64,000 nt of DNA from Myxococcus dinghuensis (GCF_024198235.1 NZ_JAKCFB010000013.1:62001-126000), one strand, 5' to 3'. Positions 49,207 to 58,267 are shown, numbered from the stretch's first letter. Notes: a model not told the origin generated them from the letters alone. Numbers and translations are program-made.

Positions 49207-51199
49207 GGTCGGCCACCCGGCGGCTCAGCTCGTCCTGCGCCGCCTGCCGCTCCTTCGCCAGCCGCTCCAGCTCACGGCCGATGGCCTCGAGCCGGTCCTC
49301 CTGCTCGTTCAGCTTCGTGACGAAGCGCTCGGCCAGCTCTCGCTGGGAGGCGCCGCTCTTCAGGGACTCGATGTTGGAGCGGATGCGCTCCTGGTCCTTG
49401 AAGAGCTGGGTGCGCTCGGCGGTGAGCTGCTGCTCGTCGCGCGCCATCGTCGCCACCTTCTCGCGCGCGGCGATGATTTCACGCAGGGCCCGCGCCAGCT
49501 CCTCGTCCACGTAGCGCTGCGACAGGAAGAAGGCCACCTGGTCGGAGACCACGTTGGTGAGGGCGTAGTGCTGCGAGGCGAACGCGCGCTCGGACACCTT
49601 CAGCTCCACGTGCGCCTCGGGCGCGAGGACCTGCTTGAAGCGCCAGAAGCCGTCCGTCGTCTCCGCGGGCTCCGGCGAGTCCTTCATCAGGTCCCAACTG
49701 TCGCGCGGGTGCTCCACGAACAGCACCTGCTCCCGCGGCGCCTTGTTGCGCGCCAGGTACCGCGTGTGCCGGATGCGGGAGTACTCCACCTTCAGGACAC
49801 CCTTGCTCAGCACCGCGCGGAACACCGGGCCGTCGTCCCACCCCGCATCCTCCACCGACACCACACAGCCCAGCTCCACCGCGTACGGCACGAAGCGCGT
49901 GTCGCGGGGCTTCATGGTGTCGAGCATCGCCTCGCCCACGTACCGCTCGTCCTCCGTCACCGTCACCGGGCCGCCCTCCAGCGTCAGGCCCGTGGTGTTC
50001 TTCAGCTCGATGCAGGCCATGGGGTTCTTCTCCCGCGTGGCCCGGTTGTAGAGGAGCACCCGGCGCCCCTCGAACGGCTTGTGGAGGATGGGCACCAGCG
50101 CGCTCTGGTTGCGGTGCACCGTCACCGGCCGGTCCACGCCGTACTCGAAGAGGTCGCCCACCTCCTTCGTCAGCGTGGTCACCTTGTTGCTCTGCTCCAG
50201 CGCGTCGCGCAGCCGAGGGGCTCCGGCCGACCCGGGCCCGCCGAGCTCGGACTTGCTGCGCATCAGGCCGCGCGCGCGTCCGCCGGGGGCCATCGCCGGC
50301 GCGGGCGCCGCCATCGCCGGGGCCGCGTCCAGGCTCTCGCGGAGCATGGACGCCTCGGCCCCGTAGCCCTCCTCCGGAATCACCGGCGCGGCGGCGGCCT
50401 CCGTCTTCACCTCCACCACGGGCCGCTGCATGTAGCGCGGGCTGTAGAGGTCGTGGACGAACGACACCGGCAGCCCGGCGACGAGCGCCAGCTCCACGTC
50501 CACCCAGTCCTCGTCCCCGGTGTTGTCCACCAGCGCCCAGCCCTGGAGCAGCGGCGGCTCGCCCTCGTCCAGGAGGATGCGGTAGCTCGTCTTCCACACC
50601 GGCGCCTCGATGACGTAGCTGACGAACAGGTCCCGCTCGCCCTCGCCGGTGGTGAGGATGGACATGCGCTTGCTGTCCTTCTTGTACGAGGACAGCACCG
50701 TGGCCAGATAGAACTCCAGGTCCTTGCGCACCGCCTCGTCGAGGAACTCCAGCTCCGCGATCTCGAGCACGTCGAACGTGCGCAGCGAGCCGCCCGTCAG
50801 CAGCGTGAGGAACGGGCGCACCACGCTCGTCTCGCCCGCCGCCACCGCGAGCGACTCCAGGCCGATGATGGCGCCCTCCACCTGCCCGCCCCCGACGCGC
50901 GCACGCACGCGCGCGCCCTTGATCTGCCCCAGCAGCGCCGTGAGGCTGCCGTCCTCGGGGATGCGGATGGTCGCCTCCGCCAGGAGCTGCTCCAGCGGCT
51001 TCGTCGAGTCGTAGCTCACCGCCGACACCGAGCCGCCCGACAGGTCCAGCACCGTCAGCGACTTGAGCACGTCGTTCATGTCGCGCGCCTTGAAGTCCAG
51101 GTGCAGCGCGTCGCTGCCCTTCGTCCCTCCCCGGCGCTCGAAGTAGCCGACTCCATGCTTGTAGAGGACGACACGGCGGATGGGCAGATTCGTGGGCAT
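49172..51199 (-). CDS. DUF4139-like protein
   Basis: A 675-residue protein with the VVLYKHGVGYFER start and the later TSYRILL...LLQGWALVDNTGDEDWVDVELALVAG block typical of DUF4139/mucoidy-inhibitor-like proteins. A Pro/Ala-rich linker follows (about residues 280-330), and the C-terminal 150 residues form a coiled coil. No signal peptide is seen at the chosen ATG (51199), so a cytoplasmic location is likely; the family role is unknown. It is divergent from the lipoprotein gene at 51306. Confidence 0.8.
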   Translation of the reverse strand: MPTNLPIRRVVLYKHGVGYFERRGGTKGSDALHLDFKARDMNDVLKSLTVLDLSGGSVSAVSYDSTKPLEQLLAEATIRIPEDGSLTALLGQIKGARVRARVGGGQVEGAIIGLESLAVAAGETSVVRPFLTLLTGGSLRTFDVLEIAELEFLDEAVRKDLEFYLATVLSSYKKDSKRMSILTTGEGERDLFVSYVIEAPVWKTSYRILLDEGEPPLLQGWALVDNTGDEDWVDVELALVAGLPVSFVHDLYSPRYMQRPVVEVKTEAAAAPVIPEEGYGAEASMLRESLDAAPAMAAPAPAMAPGGRARGLMRSKSELGGPGSAGAPRLRDALEQSNKVTTLTKEVGDLFEYGVDRPVTVHRNQSALVPILHKPFEGRRVLLYNRATREKNPMACIELKNTTGLTLEGGPVTVTEDERYVGEAMLDTMKPRDTRFVPYAVELGCVVSVEDAGWDDGPVFRAVLSKGVLKVEYSRIRHTRYLARNKAPREQVLFVEHPRDSWDLMKDSPEPAETTDGFWRFKQVLAPEAHVELKVSERAFASQHYALTNVVSDQVAFFLSQRYVDEELARALREIIAAREKVATMARDEQQLTAERTQLFKDQERIRSNIESLKSGASQRELAERFVTKLNEQEDRLEAIGRELERLAKERQAAQDELSRRVADLSFATELSTPA

Positions 51200-51305
51200 G
51201 AGGACTGGAACTCCAGGAAGTTGGGGACGGCCCCGCGTCCCCGGTGTATCAAGCGGGCCCCGGGGTCGCGCAATGCCGCGCCCAGGCCCCATGAGGAGTC
51301 GCCCG

Positions 51306-52532
51306 ATGAGCATGTCCCGCGCTTCCTTCCCCACGACCCGACTCGCGACGTTGTGCGCCACGTTGGTGCTCGGCGCAGGCTGCGAGAGCACGCGCCCCCG
51401 CGCCGTCAGCCCCTCCGATGGCGCACCGGTGACGCAAGGTGGCGAGGAGCAGGCGCCCCCGAGCGCGCTCCCACCGGTGAAGGGCAACTCCCCCTGGTTG
51501 AGCGCCCGCGTGGGAGACCGGGTGGCCTACGCGTTCTCCGCGAATCGCACCCCGCTGGGCAACGCGCGAGCCATGGCGGCGGCGGGCGTGGTGGCGCTGG
51601 AGGTGGTGGCGTTGGAGCCCTCCTGGGTATGGCTGGCCGTCATCTTCACGGACGACGCGGGCGCGCCGCTGAACCTGCCGCGGCTGTCCCGTCCGCTGGT
51701 GCTGCCGGTCCGCACGGACGGGACGCGTCCGCTGGACGTGAAGCGCGAGGGCGTGGAGAGCGTCGAGCAGCCCACCGCCGCGGGGCGCACGTGGGAGGCG
51801 AAGCGTTATCTGCACGACAATCGCCCCGTGGACGGCCCGTTGCAGAATCGCCTCTACGCGACGGACGTGGGGCCGGCGTACCTGACCAACGGGTTGCTCG
51901 ACGCGAGCACGACGCTGTCGGGTTTCGGCGGGGGTGGCAGCTACCAGCTCACGCTCGTGGAGGTGCGCCAGGGCAAGGAGGGTGGGACGGGGACGCGGCC
52001 GGAGCTGGAGCGTCCGCTGGGTCCGGGCACCTGGTTCGACACGCGGATGGACGTGGAGGGTACGGGCCCCGTCACGGTGTCGCGCACGTGCCTGGGCGCC
52101 GAGCGCGGCTACGTGCTGCGGCAGGCCGTCCCCACGCCCACGTCGCCCGACCCGGAGACGTGCCGGGACCTCTCGCACGCGGAGGTGGTGCCGCTGGAGG
52201 AGGTGCTGCTCACGTTCGTCTGGGACGCGCTGGAGACGCCGACCTGGCCTCCCGCACAGCCGAACACGACGCCGCCGGTCCGCGAGACGGCGAGCTTCGG
52301 CGCGCACAAGGTGCCGGTGCTCCAGTTCGACGCGGCGGAGGACGCGGGGCCGACGAAGCAGATCCGCTCGCGGGTGTATGCGGCCGGGCTGTGGGAGCCG
52401 TCGCTGAACGGGCTCGCGGTGGAGGTGCGCTTCGGGCCGCTCGACGACACGCTCTACCGGACGCCCGCGCGTGGCAAGCGTGAGTCCGCGGGCGGCGTGC
52501 GGCTGGCGGACTGGGGGACGTGGCTGCCATGA
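51306..52532 (+). CDS. lipoprotein of unknown function
   Basis: A 408-residue lipoprotein (lipobox GAGC) with a proline-rich linker (about 35-60) and a beta-rich mature domain holding two cysteines (TCLG and ETCRD) likely to be disulfide-bonded. GGAG lies 7 bases ahead of the ATG. Its stop overlaps the start of the next gene in an ATGA junction, so the two are translated together. I do not recognise the family. Confidence 0.78.
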   Translation: MSMSRASFPTTRLATLCATLVLGAGCESTRPRAVSPSDGAPVTQGGEEQAPPSALPPVKGNSPWLSARVGDRVAYAFSANRTPLGNARAMAAAGVVALEVVALEPSWVWLAVIFTDDAGAPLNLPRLSRPLVLPVRTDGTRPLDVKREGVESVEQPTAAGRTWEAKRYLHDNRPVDGPLQNRLYATDVGPAYLTNGLLDASTTLSGFGGGGSYQLTLVEVRQGKEGGTGTRPELERPLGPGTWFDTRMDVEGTGPVTVSRTCLGAERGYVLRQAVPTPTSPDPETCRDLSHAEVVPLEEVLLTFVWDALETPTWPPAQPNTTPPVRETASFGAHKVPVLQFDAAEDAGPTKQIRSRVYAAGLWEPSLNGLAVEVRFGPLDDTLYRTPARGKRESAGGVRLADWGTWLP

Positions 52533-52852
52533 GCACGCCCACGCTCTACACGGTGGTCATCGAGGTGGAGCCCGGCGCGGAGGCGCGGTGGAACCTGTGG
52601 CACGAGACGACCCACGTGCCCGAGGTGCTGCGCGAGCCGGGCTTCCTCGCGTGCCGCAAGTGGCGCGACACCGAGCACGCGCCGGATGGCTGGGTCCGCT
52701 ATGTGTGTCATTACGAGCTGGCGAGCGTGGAGCACTTCCGCCAGTACACGGTCAGCGACGCGGCGAAGCACCTGCGCGCGGAGTCGGAGCGCCACTTCGG
52801 CGGCGTGACGCGGCACTCGCGCCAGGTGCTCACCGAGGTGAAGCGGTTCTGA
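52529..52852 (+). CDS. DUF4286-like small protein
   Basis: A 107-residue ferredoxin-like (dimeric alpha/beta barrel) protein resembling the DUF4286 family: TLYTVVIEVEPGAEARWNLWHETTHVPEVL, then GFLACRKWRD. Proteins of this fold include monooxygenases and EthD-like enzymes, but no cofactor site is visible. It is coupled to the preceding lipoprotein by an ATGA overlap. Confidence 0.75.
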   Translation: MSTPTLYTVVIEVEPGAEARWNLWHETTHVPEVLREPGFLACRKWRDTEHAPDGWVRYVCHYELASVEHFRQYTVSDAAKHLRAESERHFGGVTRHSRQVLTEVKRF

Positions 52853-52970
52853 GAGGTCCGCCGCTCCCACGAGGGCGGCGGTCGCCTCGGAAGACTCGTT
52901 CGTGGAGGTAGCGCTGGAGGCCGCGCGGCCCAGGACGCCGACGCTCACGGTTCTGGCCGCCAGCGCACCA

Positions 52971-53189
52971 TCACGAGCCCCCCGCGCCTTTCGCGCGCGC
53001 GGAGTCCTGAGGACAGAACGCGTCGCGGAGGTCCGACGGCGGGCAGTCGCAGGGAGAATTCGCCGTGGGCAGCTTCTCGCAGCCGCCCCCGACGACCTCG
53101 TCGATGCGGCATTCCACCCTCCCGTGGCGGGTACAGCCAGTCGCCCCAAGCAACAGGAAGGACGCGCCCACGAGGAGCCCCCCACGCAT
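52971..53189 (-). CDS. small lipoprotein
   Basis: A 72-residue predicted lipoprotein: signal peptide GGLLVGASFLLLGATGC and a short mature peptide with a CDCPPS motif and five further cysteines, so disulfide-rich. The start at 53189 gives a standard lipoprotein signal, but the nearest purine-rich site is far. The function is unknown; it precedes no obvious partner. Confidence 0.55.
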   Translation of the reverse strand: MRGGLLVGASFLLLGATGCTRHGRVECRIDEVVGGGCEKLPTANSPCDCPPSDLRDAFCPQDSARAKGAGGS

Positions 53190-53292
53190 CACCGCGTCGC
53201 ACGTCCTCACGCGCCCTCCGCGGCGCCCGCGTGGAGCCGCTGCCACCATGGCAGTCACGCCCCGCGTCACCGCGTCACGAGCGTACCGGACG

Positions 53293-53838
53293 TCACGCGC
53301 ACAGCGCCCGGACCCGGGACAGCAGGAAGTGGCCGCGCGCGCTCGAGGGCAGGTCCAGCCGCAGGTACACGTGGCTCCCCGGTCGTCCCTCCTCCCGTGG
53401 GAAGGACGGCGTCACCAGCGGCAGGAAGCCCAGTGACTCCAGCACCCGGCGCGCGGTCTCGTTGCCGGCGCGCACGCTCGTCTCCAGGTGCCGCACGCCG
53501 TCGCTCCGCACGCCCCGGCGGATGACCTCCGTCATCGCCCAGTGGCCCGCGCCACCCAGCCGGTGCCGCGCCGTCACCGCGCAGCTCACCCGCGCATAGC
53601 GCTCCTCGCGGCGGATGTTCGACAGCGCGGCCAGACCGATGATGCCCTCACCCCGCTCCGCCACCGCGAACAGCCGCGTCCCCTCCGCCGCGCTCCACGG
53701 CCCCGGCGGCCGCCCACCCGCCTCGGGCCGCCACCATCCGAACGACTCGTCGATGTCCGGGTCCTCCAACAACAACCGCACCGCACCCGCCACGACGTTC
53801 CCCACCACTTCCATGGGAATGAGCTGACGCTCACGCAT
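53293..53838 (-). CDS. GNAT-family N-acetyltransferase
   Basis: A 181-residue GNAT-fold protein. The N-terminal loop and helix precede the AcCoA-binding strand, seen in RRVLESLGFLPLV (motif A/B region), and VSCAVTARHRLGGAGHWAMTEVIRRGV corresponds to the RimJ/RimL-type conserved stretch. This resembles ribosomal-protein or small-molecule acetyltransferases; the substrate is unknown. AAGGGGGG precedes the ATG at 53838. Confidence 0.82.
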   Translation of the reverse strand: MRERQLIPMEVVGNVVAGAVRLLLEDPDIDESFGWWRPEAGGRPPGPWSAAEGTRLFAVAERGEGIIGLAALSNIRREERYARVSCAVTARHRLGGAGHWAMTEVIRRGVRSDGVRHLETSVRAGNETARRVLESLGFLPLVTPSFPREEGRPGSHVYLRLDLPSSARGHFLLSRVRALCA

Positions 53839-54061
53839 TCCGGCTTCCCCCCTTCTGTCGGTTTCCGACTTCAAGGGACATGCCAGTATTCACCCAGCCC
53901 ACCGTCCGAGGCGGAGACGCGGCGGGACGGACGCGCGCCCGCGTCGGCGCGAGACGCGAGCGCGTGTGGCCGGCACGCGCGGGTGGGAAGCCGTGCGGCC
54001 TCCCTACGGGAATCCCCGCGTGTCGCGGCCGACACGGGCGGCGGGTGGCGCGCTACTCCAC

Positions 54062-54499
54062 CTACTCCGCGACGGAGAGCTTCACGTCGATGTTGCCGCG
54101 CGTGGCGCGCGAGTACGGGCACACCTCGTGGGCGGTGTGCATCAGCTTCTCCGCCTGGTCGCGGGGGATGCCCGGCAGGATGCCCTTCAGCTCCACCGCC
54201 AGCCCGAAGCCCCCGTCCGGCGTCTTGCCGATGGTGACCGAGGCCGCGATGCCCGCGTCCGCGCCCAGCTTCACGCCCACCTTGCCCGCCACCAGCCGCA
54301 GCGCGCTCTCGAAGCAGGCCGAGTACCCCGCCGCGAACAACTGCTCCGGGTTCGTCGCCGCGCCGCCCGCGCCGCCCAGCTCCTTGGGCATCACCAACGG
54401 CAGGTCGATGACCTTGTCGGACGACTGGACCTTGCCGTTGCGCCCACCGTGGGCGGTGGCGTGAGCGGTGTACAGGGGGCTGATGGTGACCGGGGCCAT
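54062..54499 (-). CDS. ohr: organic hydroperoxide resistance protein (Ohr)
   Basis: A 145-residue OsmC/Ohr-family peroxidase. The redox cysteines are in GYSACFESAL and HEVCPYSRAT. It reduces organic peroxides with lipoyl/thiol donors and is cytoplasmic. GAGGAG lies 6 bases upstream of the ATG at 54499. The promoter region carries a near-perfect OhrR-type inverted repeat, implying peroxide-sensing derepression, although no ohrR gene is adjacent. Confidence 0.93.
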   Translation of the reverse strand: MAPVTISPLYTAHATAHGGRNGKVQSSDKVIDLPLVMPKELGGAGGAATNPEQLFAAGYSACFESALRLVAGKVGVKLGADAGIAASVTIGKTPDGGFGLAVELKGILPGIPRDQAEKLMHTAHEVCPYSRATRGNIDVKLSVAE

Positions 54500-54550
54500 G
54501 ACGTTCTCCTCGAGTGGGACGGTGGACCTCACGTCCACCGTCATGGCCAA

Positions 54551-54579
54551 TTACTAGGGCACCATTCAATTGTGCGCAA
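54551..54579 (-). promoter_or_regulatory. promoter of ohr
   Basis: On the minus strand: TTGCGC (-35, 54574-54579), a 17-base spacer and TAGTAA (-10, 54551-54556), placing the start of transcription about 45 bases before the ohr ATG. The -35 overlaps the OhrR-like inverted repeat. Confidence 0.6.
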
Positions 54580-54584
54580 CTGAA
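54565..54584. promoter_or_regulatory. OhrR-type operator candidate
   Basis: TTCAATTG-TGCG-CAACTGAA: 8-bp arms with one mismatch around a 4-base centre. OhrR operators are inverted repeats of this AATTG/CAATT-like type. It covers the -35 element of the ohr promoter, so binding would repress, and peroxide oxidation of the regulator would release it. Confidence 0.6.
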
Positions 54585-54598
54585 TCGAACCAAGAAGA

Positions 54599-54642
54599 AG
54601 CCCCCGGGGGCGCCGCGTGAGGATACGCGACGGCCGGGGGCT
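54599..54642 (-). terminator. terminator after subtilase gene
   Basis: AGCCCCCGG (54599-54607) pairs with CCGGGGGCT (54634-54642), with an inner CGCGT/ACGCG stem. Reading on the minus strand it is followed by TCTTCTT. It separates the subtilase gene from the ohr promoter. Confidence 0.7.
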
Positions 54643-54656
54643 CTCGGGATGCGTGG

Positions 54657-54680
54657 GGACTCCCTCTTCCGAGGGAGTCC
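54657..54680. terminator. second hairpin after subtilase gene
   Basis: GGACTCCCTC-TTCC-GAGGGAGTCC: a perfect 10-bp stem with a 4-base loop, 8 bases downstream of the subtilase stop. No T-run follows on the minus strand; together with the 54599-54642 stem it forms a double terminator. Confidence 0.6.
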
Positions 54681-54688
54681 GGAAGTCA

Positions 54689-56293
54689 TCAGCGGGTGGC
54701 GACCGTCGCGGGCGTGGCGACGAACTCCTCGGCGGCCTTCACGGCGGCCTTGATGTCCAGCTTGCCGCCGGTGCTCACCTTCCCCTTGAGGTCCGGGTCG
54801 ACCTCGACCGTCTTCACCAGGAGGTCACGCACCTGGGCGGCGGTCAGGTCGGGGTTGGCGGCGAACATCAGGGCCGCGGCGCCGGCCACCGTCGGGGTGG
54901 CCATGGAGGTGCCGCTCATCTTCTCCCACTTGCCGCCGGGCACGGTGCTCAGCACGTCCTCGCCCACCGCGGCCAGCTCGACCACCTTGTCGCCGTGGGA
55001 GGAGAAGCGCGCCAGCTTGTCGTTGTTCTTGTCCATGGACGCCACGGTGATGACGTTGGGCAGGTCCAGGTTGGCGGGCATGTCCGCCACGTTGTTCATG
55101 TTGCTGCCGTAGCCGTTGGCCGTGGCCGCCACGAGCAGGATGTCCGCGTCCGCCAGCTTCTGCACGGCGGCCGTCCAGCGCGCCTGCGAGGCCGCGTCGC
55201 GGTACTCGTCACCGAAGCTGGCGTTGAGGGCGCGCACGTTGACGCCGCGCTCCTGTTTCATGTTGACGATGTAGTCCACGCCGCGCTCGAAGTTGGTGAG
55301 CAGGTCCGCGCCGTCGTACAGGCCGCCGATGCTCATGATCTTCGCCTTGCCCGCGGCGATGCCGGTGTTGCCCTGGCCGTTGTCCTCGGCGGCGATGATG
55401 CCGGCCACGTGCGTGCCGTGGTCCGTGCCGTCACCCTTCAGCACGTCGCCGCTGTTGAAGCCGACGTTGAAGCCGTGGACGTCATCCGCGATGCCGTTGC
55501 CGTCGTTGTCGATGCCGTCGCCGGCGACCTCGCCCTCGTTGACCCACATGGCGCTGTCGAGGTCGGAGTGCTTGTAGTCCACGCCGCCGTCGAACACCGC
55601 GATGACCGGGTCACCCGTGGGGCGCGGGGGCTTGGGGTCCACCGGGTCCGTGCCCTGCGCCTTGCCCGTCGCCTCCAGGCCCCAGCTCTTCAGCGTGCCC
55701 GTGTCCGCGCGCGCCTTGTCCTCGACGGACAGCGTCCAGGTGCCCTTCGTCTTCTCGCCCTGGAACGCGGTGCTCAGGTCGAACGTGCCCTTCACGTCGT
55801 CCGCGCTGCCGCCCGTGCGGTCGTGCACCACCGCGCTCTTGCCGGAGGGGCTGGTCAGCTTGACGACCAGGTCACCCTTGTAGGTGTGGGGCAGGTCCAG
55901 GTTCAGCTTCAGCGAGTCCAGCGCCACGTCCTGGTCGAAGGACACGGTGGACGTCACCGTCGAGAGGTCCTTCACCGGCGTGTTGGGCGTGGCGGACGCC
56001 TTCAGCGTGACGGGCGTGGAGGCGTCACGCGTGCCGACGGCGACCTTCTTCGAGCCGAAGGCGAACGCCGTGGCCGGCAGCACGGGGGCGCTCGGGTCCG
56101 GGCGGTGACCGGTGGGACGGTCGACGAAGTTCGACGGGCGGGCGGCCTTGGCCGACTCGAAGCCGTCACCGTTCGTGTTGCCGGGCCGGGCCACCACGCG
56201 GCCGGCGCTCGACGGGGCCGACGACTCGGGGCGCGAGGCCTCGCTGGGACGGGGAGTGGTCGGGAGCGACAGCGGCTTGCGGGTGACGGTCAT
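54689..56293 (-). CDS. S8 subtilase with N-terminal P/homoB domain
   Basis: A 534-residue serine protease. The catalytic triad is D235 (VFDGGVD), H292 (DGTDHGTHVAG) and S463 (MSGTSMATP), with oxyanion N393. Unusually, a proprotein-convertase P domain (about 97-210, with LPHTYKGDLVVKLTSPSG and GTWTLSVEDKARADTG) lies before the catalytic domain, not after it. No Sec signal is seen; residues 1-75 are Ser/Pro/Arg-rich and disordered, so export must use another route or the enzyme acts inside. Two hairpins follow the stop. Confidence 0.88.
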   Translation of the reverse strand: MTVTRKPLSLPTTPRPSEASRPESSAPSSAGRVVARPGNTNGDGFESAKAARPSNFVDRPTGHRPDPSAPVLPATAFAFGSKKVAVGTRDASTPVTLKASATPNTPVKDLSTVTSTVSFDQDVALDSLKLNLDLPHTYKGDLVVKLTSPSGKSAVVHDRTGGSADDVKGTFDLSTAFQGEKTKGTWTLSVEDKARADTGTLKSWGLEATGKAQGTDPVDPKPPRPTGDPVIAVFDGGVDYKHSDLDSAMWVNEGEVAGDGIDNDGNGIADDVHGFNVGFNSGDVLKGDGTDHGTHVAGIIAAEDNGQGNTGIAAGKAKIMSIGGLYDGADLLTNFERGVDYIVNMKQERGVNVRALNASFGDEYRDAASQARWTAAVQKLADADILLVAATANGYGSNMNNVADMPANLDLPNVITVASMDKNNDKLARFSSHGDKVVELAAVGEDVLSTVPGGKWEKMSGTSMATPTVAGAAALMFAANPDLTAAQVRDLLVKTVEVDPDLKGKVSTGGKLDIKAAVKAAEEFVATPATVATR

Positions 56294-56514
56294 GGATGTG
56301 GGCTCCGTGGGGGATCAGCAGCCTGTCCCCCATTGTCGCACCTCGTCAGGAGATGTTTCCTCGCGCGCCGTATTTTCCACTCCGGGTGCAACCGGGTCCC
56401 GCCATGGCGTGGTAGAGCGCGGCCCCGCGGGGCCCCTCCGGAAGGAAGAGGGCCCTCCGGGCGTCCTCGCCGCACCACCGGGACGAGGCCCGGAGCGAGG
56501 ACGGAGAGAGGCGG

Positions 56515-57300
56515 ATGCCGAGGACCATTGTCGCCACGCGCTACGTGACGCCCCTGCGCGAGGGGGGCTCGCTGCCCGCCATCGTCGAGGCGGATGACGC
56601 GGGGCTGTATGTCGTGAAGTTCCGGGGGGCGGGCCAGGGGGCCAAGGCGCTCATCGCGGAGCTCATCGCCGGGGAGCTGGCCCGGGAGGTGGGGCTGCGC
56701 GTCCCGGAGGTGGTGCTGCTGGAGCTGGACCCGGCGCTGGGCCGCAACGAGCCGGACGGGGAGATCCGGGAGCTGCTCAAGGCGAGCGCGGGGCTCAACC
56801 TGGCGCTGGACTACCTGCCCGGGTCGGTGACGTTCGATCCGCTGGCGGAGCCCACCCCGAGCGTGCCGGAGGCGTCCGCCATCGTCGCGTTCGACGCCTT
56901 CATCACCAACGTGGACCGCACGCCGAAGAACCCCAACCTGCTGTGCTGGCACCGGCAGTTGTGGCTCATCGACCACGGGGCCTCGCTCTACTTCCACCAC
57001 GCGTGGGTGGACTGGGAGGAGCGCAGCCAGGGCCGCTTCGCGCCCATCAAGGACCACGTGCTGCTGCCGTGGGCGGGGGCGCTGAAGGACACGGAGGCGC
57101 TGCTGCGCGGGCGCCTCACGCGCGACGTGGTGGAGCGCACGGTGGCCGCCATTCCCGAGGCGTGGCTGGCGGCGGCCGAGTCGCCCTTCCCGTCCGTGGA
57201 GGCCCACCGCGCGGCGTACGTCACGTGGCTGCTCAAGCGCGTGGAGGCCCTGCCCGCGTTCCTCGAGGAGGCGGCCCGTGCCCGCGCCCAGCTCGTTTGA
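56515..57300 (+). CDS. HipA-like kinase-fold protein
   Basis: A 261-residue protein similar to the HipA kinase fold: AIVEADDAGLYVVKFRG (ATP-loop region), the catalytic FDAFITNVDRTPKNPNLL loop and LIDHG metal-binding motif. It is shorter than HipA (about 440 residues) and lacks the N-terminal subdomain. No HipB-like DNA-binding protein is adjacent. The next gene, DUF3037, overlaps it by 23 bases; that pairing recurs in bacteria. A toxin-like or signalling kinase role is possible. Confidence 0.82.
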   Translation: MPRTIVATRYVTPLREGGSLPAIVEADDAGLYVVKFRGAGQGAKALIAELIAGELAREVGLRVPEVVLLELDPALGRNEPDGEIRELLKASAGLNLALDYLPGSVTFDPLAEPTPSVPEASAIVAFDAFITNVDRTPKNPNLLCWHRQLWLIDHGASLYFHHAWVDWEERSQGRFAPIKDHVLLPWAGALKDTEALLRGRLTRDVVERTVAAIPEAWLAAAESPFPSVEAHRAAYVTWLLKRVEALPAFLEEAARARAQLV

Positions 57301-57679
57301 CTACGCCATCATCCGGGTGATGCCCCGGGTGGAGCGGGAGGAGTTCATCAACGTGGGCGTCGTCCTCTTCTGCACCACGCAGCGCTTCCTGAGCGCCCGC
57401 GTGGAGCTGGACGAGGCGCGGCTCCAGGCGCTCGCGCCGGACGTCGACCTGGAGCTGGTGCGCGGCCACCTGGAGAGCTTCCGCCGCGTCTGCGAGGGCG
57501 GCAAGGGCGCGGGCCCCATCGGGCAGTTGCCGCAGAAGGAGCGCTGGCACTGGCTGGTGGCCCCGCGCAGCACCATGCTCCAGACGGGCCCGGTGCACTC
57601 CGGGCTGTGCCAGGGCGAACCCCGCGCCGCGCTGGAGCACCTGGTGGACACCGTGGTGCGCGTGAAGCGCGCGGGGTGA
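57278..57679 (+). CDS. DUF3037 family protein
   Basis: A 133-residue soluble protein with the family opening SFDYAIIRVMPRVEREEFINVGVVLFC. It starts with GTG inside the end of the HipA-like gene, so the two are translationally coupled and probably act together. The function is unknown; as the constant partner of the kinase it may be a substrate or a regulator. Confidence 0.85.
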   Translation: MPAPSSFDYAIIRVMPRVEREEFINVGVVLFCTTQRFLSARVELDEARLQALAPDVDLELVRGHLESFRRVCEGGKGAGPIGQLPQKERWHWLVAPRSTMLQTGPVHSGLCQGEPRAALEHLVDTVVRVKRAG

Positions 57680-57736
57680 GCGCCAGGTGGAGACGGGCGC
57701 CACGGACTCCCCGGGCGCCGTCTCGAGGAAGACCGG

Positions 57737-58267
57737 CTACTGCTTCACGCGCCGCCCGGTGAAGCCCACCCGGGCGCTGCACGAGCCTTCGCCCGTCAGG
57801 ATGTCGGACGACGTGGTCCGCGTCTCGAGGAAGCCCTGGATGCGGTCCGCCTCGAGCGAGTCCCCGTCGATGAAGAAGCGATGGGTGAAGAGGAAGGACC
57901 CCTCCTCGCCATCGGCGGAGTCGATCGCCAGGAACTGGAAGGGGCCCTCCGAGGACCTCGTCCCATCGAGCTCGTACGGCACGTCATCCGACACGCCCGT
58001 GTCCCCGTGGAACCGGGTCCGGTAGAGCCCCGGGACCTGCATCAGCGTGTCGCCGTACTCGCCCGCGGTGATGGTCCAGCGCTGCTGCACGGGGAGGTCC
58101 CAGGCGCCCTCGTGGCCCTCGGTGCCGCTCTCGCACCGGAACGGGACATCGCTCAGCTCCTCGGCGTTCAGCTCGATGTCGTAGACACTCTTCTCGAACC
58201 CGCCGCACCCCACCAGCAGCCCCGCGAGCGCGGCCCCGGCTCCCCACTTCCCAGCAGTCCCTCTCAT
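57737..58267 (-). CDS. lipoprotein, tandem paralogue B
   Basis: A 176-residue lipoprotein (lipobox LVGC). The mature domain runs GFEKSVYDIELNAEELSDVPF to the C-terminal RTTSSDILTGEGSCSARVGFTG, all beta-like. It closely matches the gene at 58410-58937 in sequence and length (the blocks YRTRFHGDTGVSDDVPY and HRFFIDGDSLEADRI are identical), so this is a recent tandem duplication. I chose the second ATG (58267) for its ribosome-site spacing. The function is unknown. Confidence 0.8.
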   Translation of the reverse strand: MRGTAGKWGAGAALAGLLVGCGGFEKSVYDIELNAEELSDVPFRCESGTEGHEGAWDLPVQQRWTITAGEYGDTLMQVPGLYRTRFHGDTGVSDDVPYELDGTRSSEGPFQFLAIDSADGEEGSFLFTHRFFIDGDSLEADRIQGFLETRTTSSDILTGEGSCSARVGFTGRRVKQ

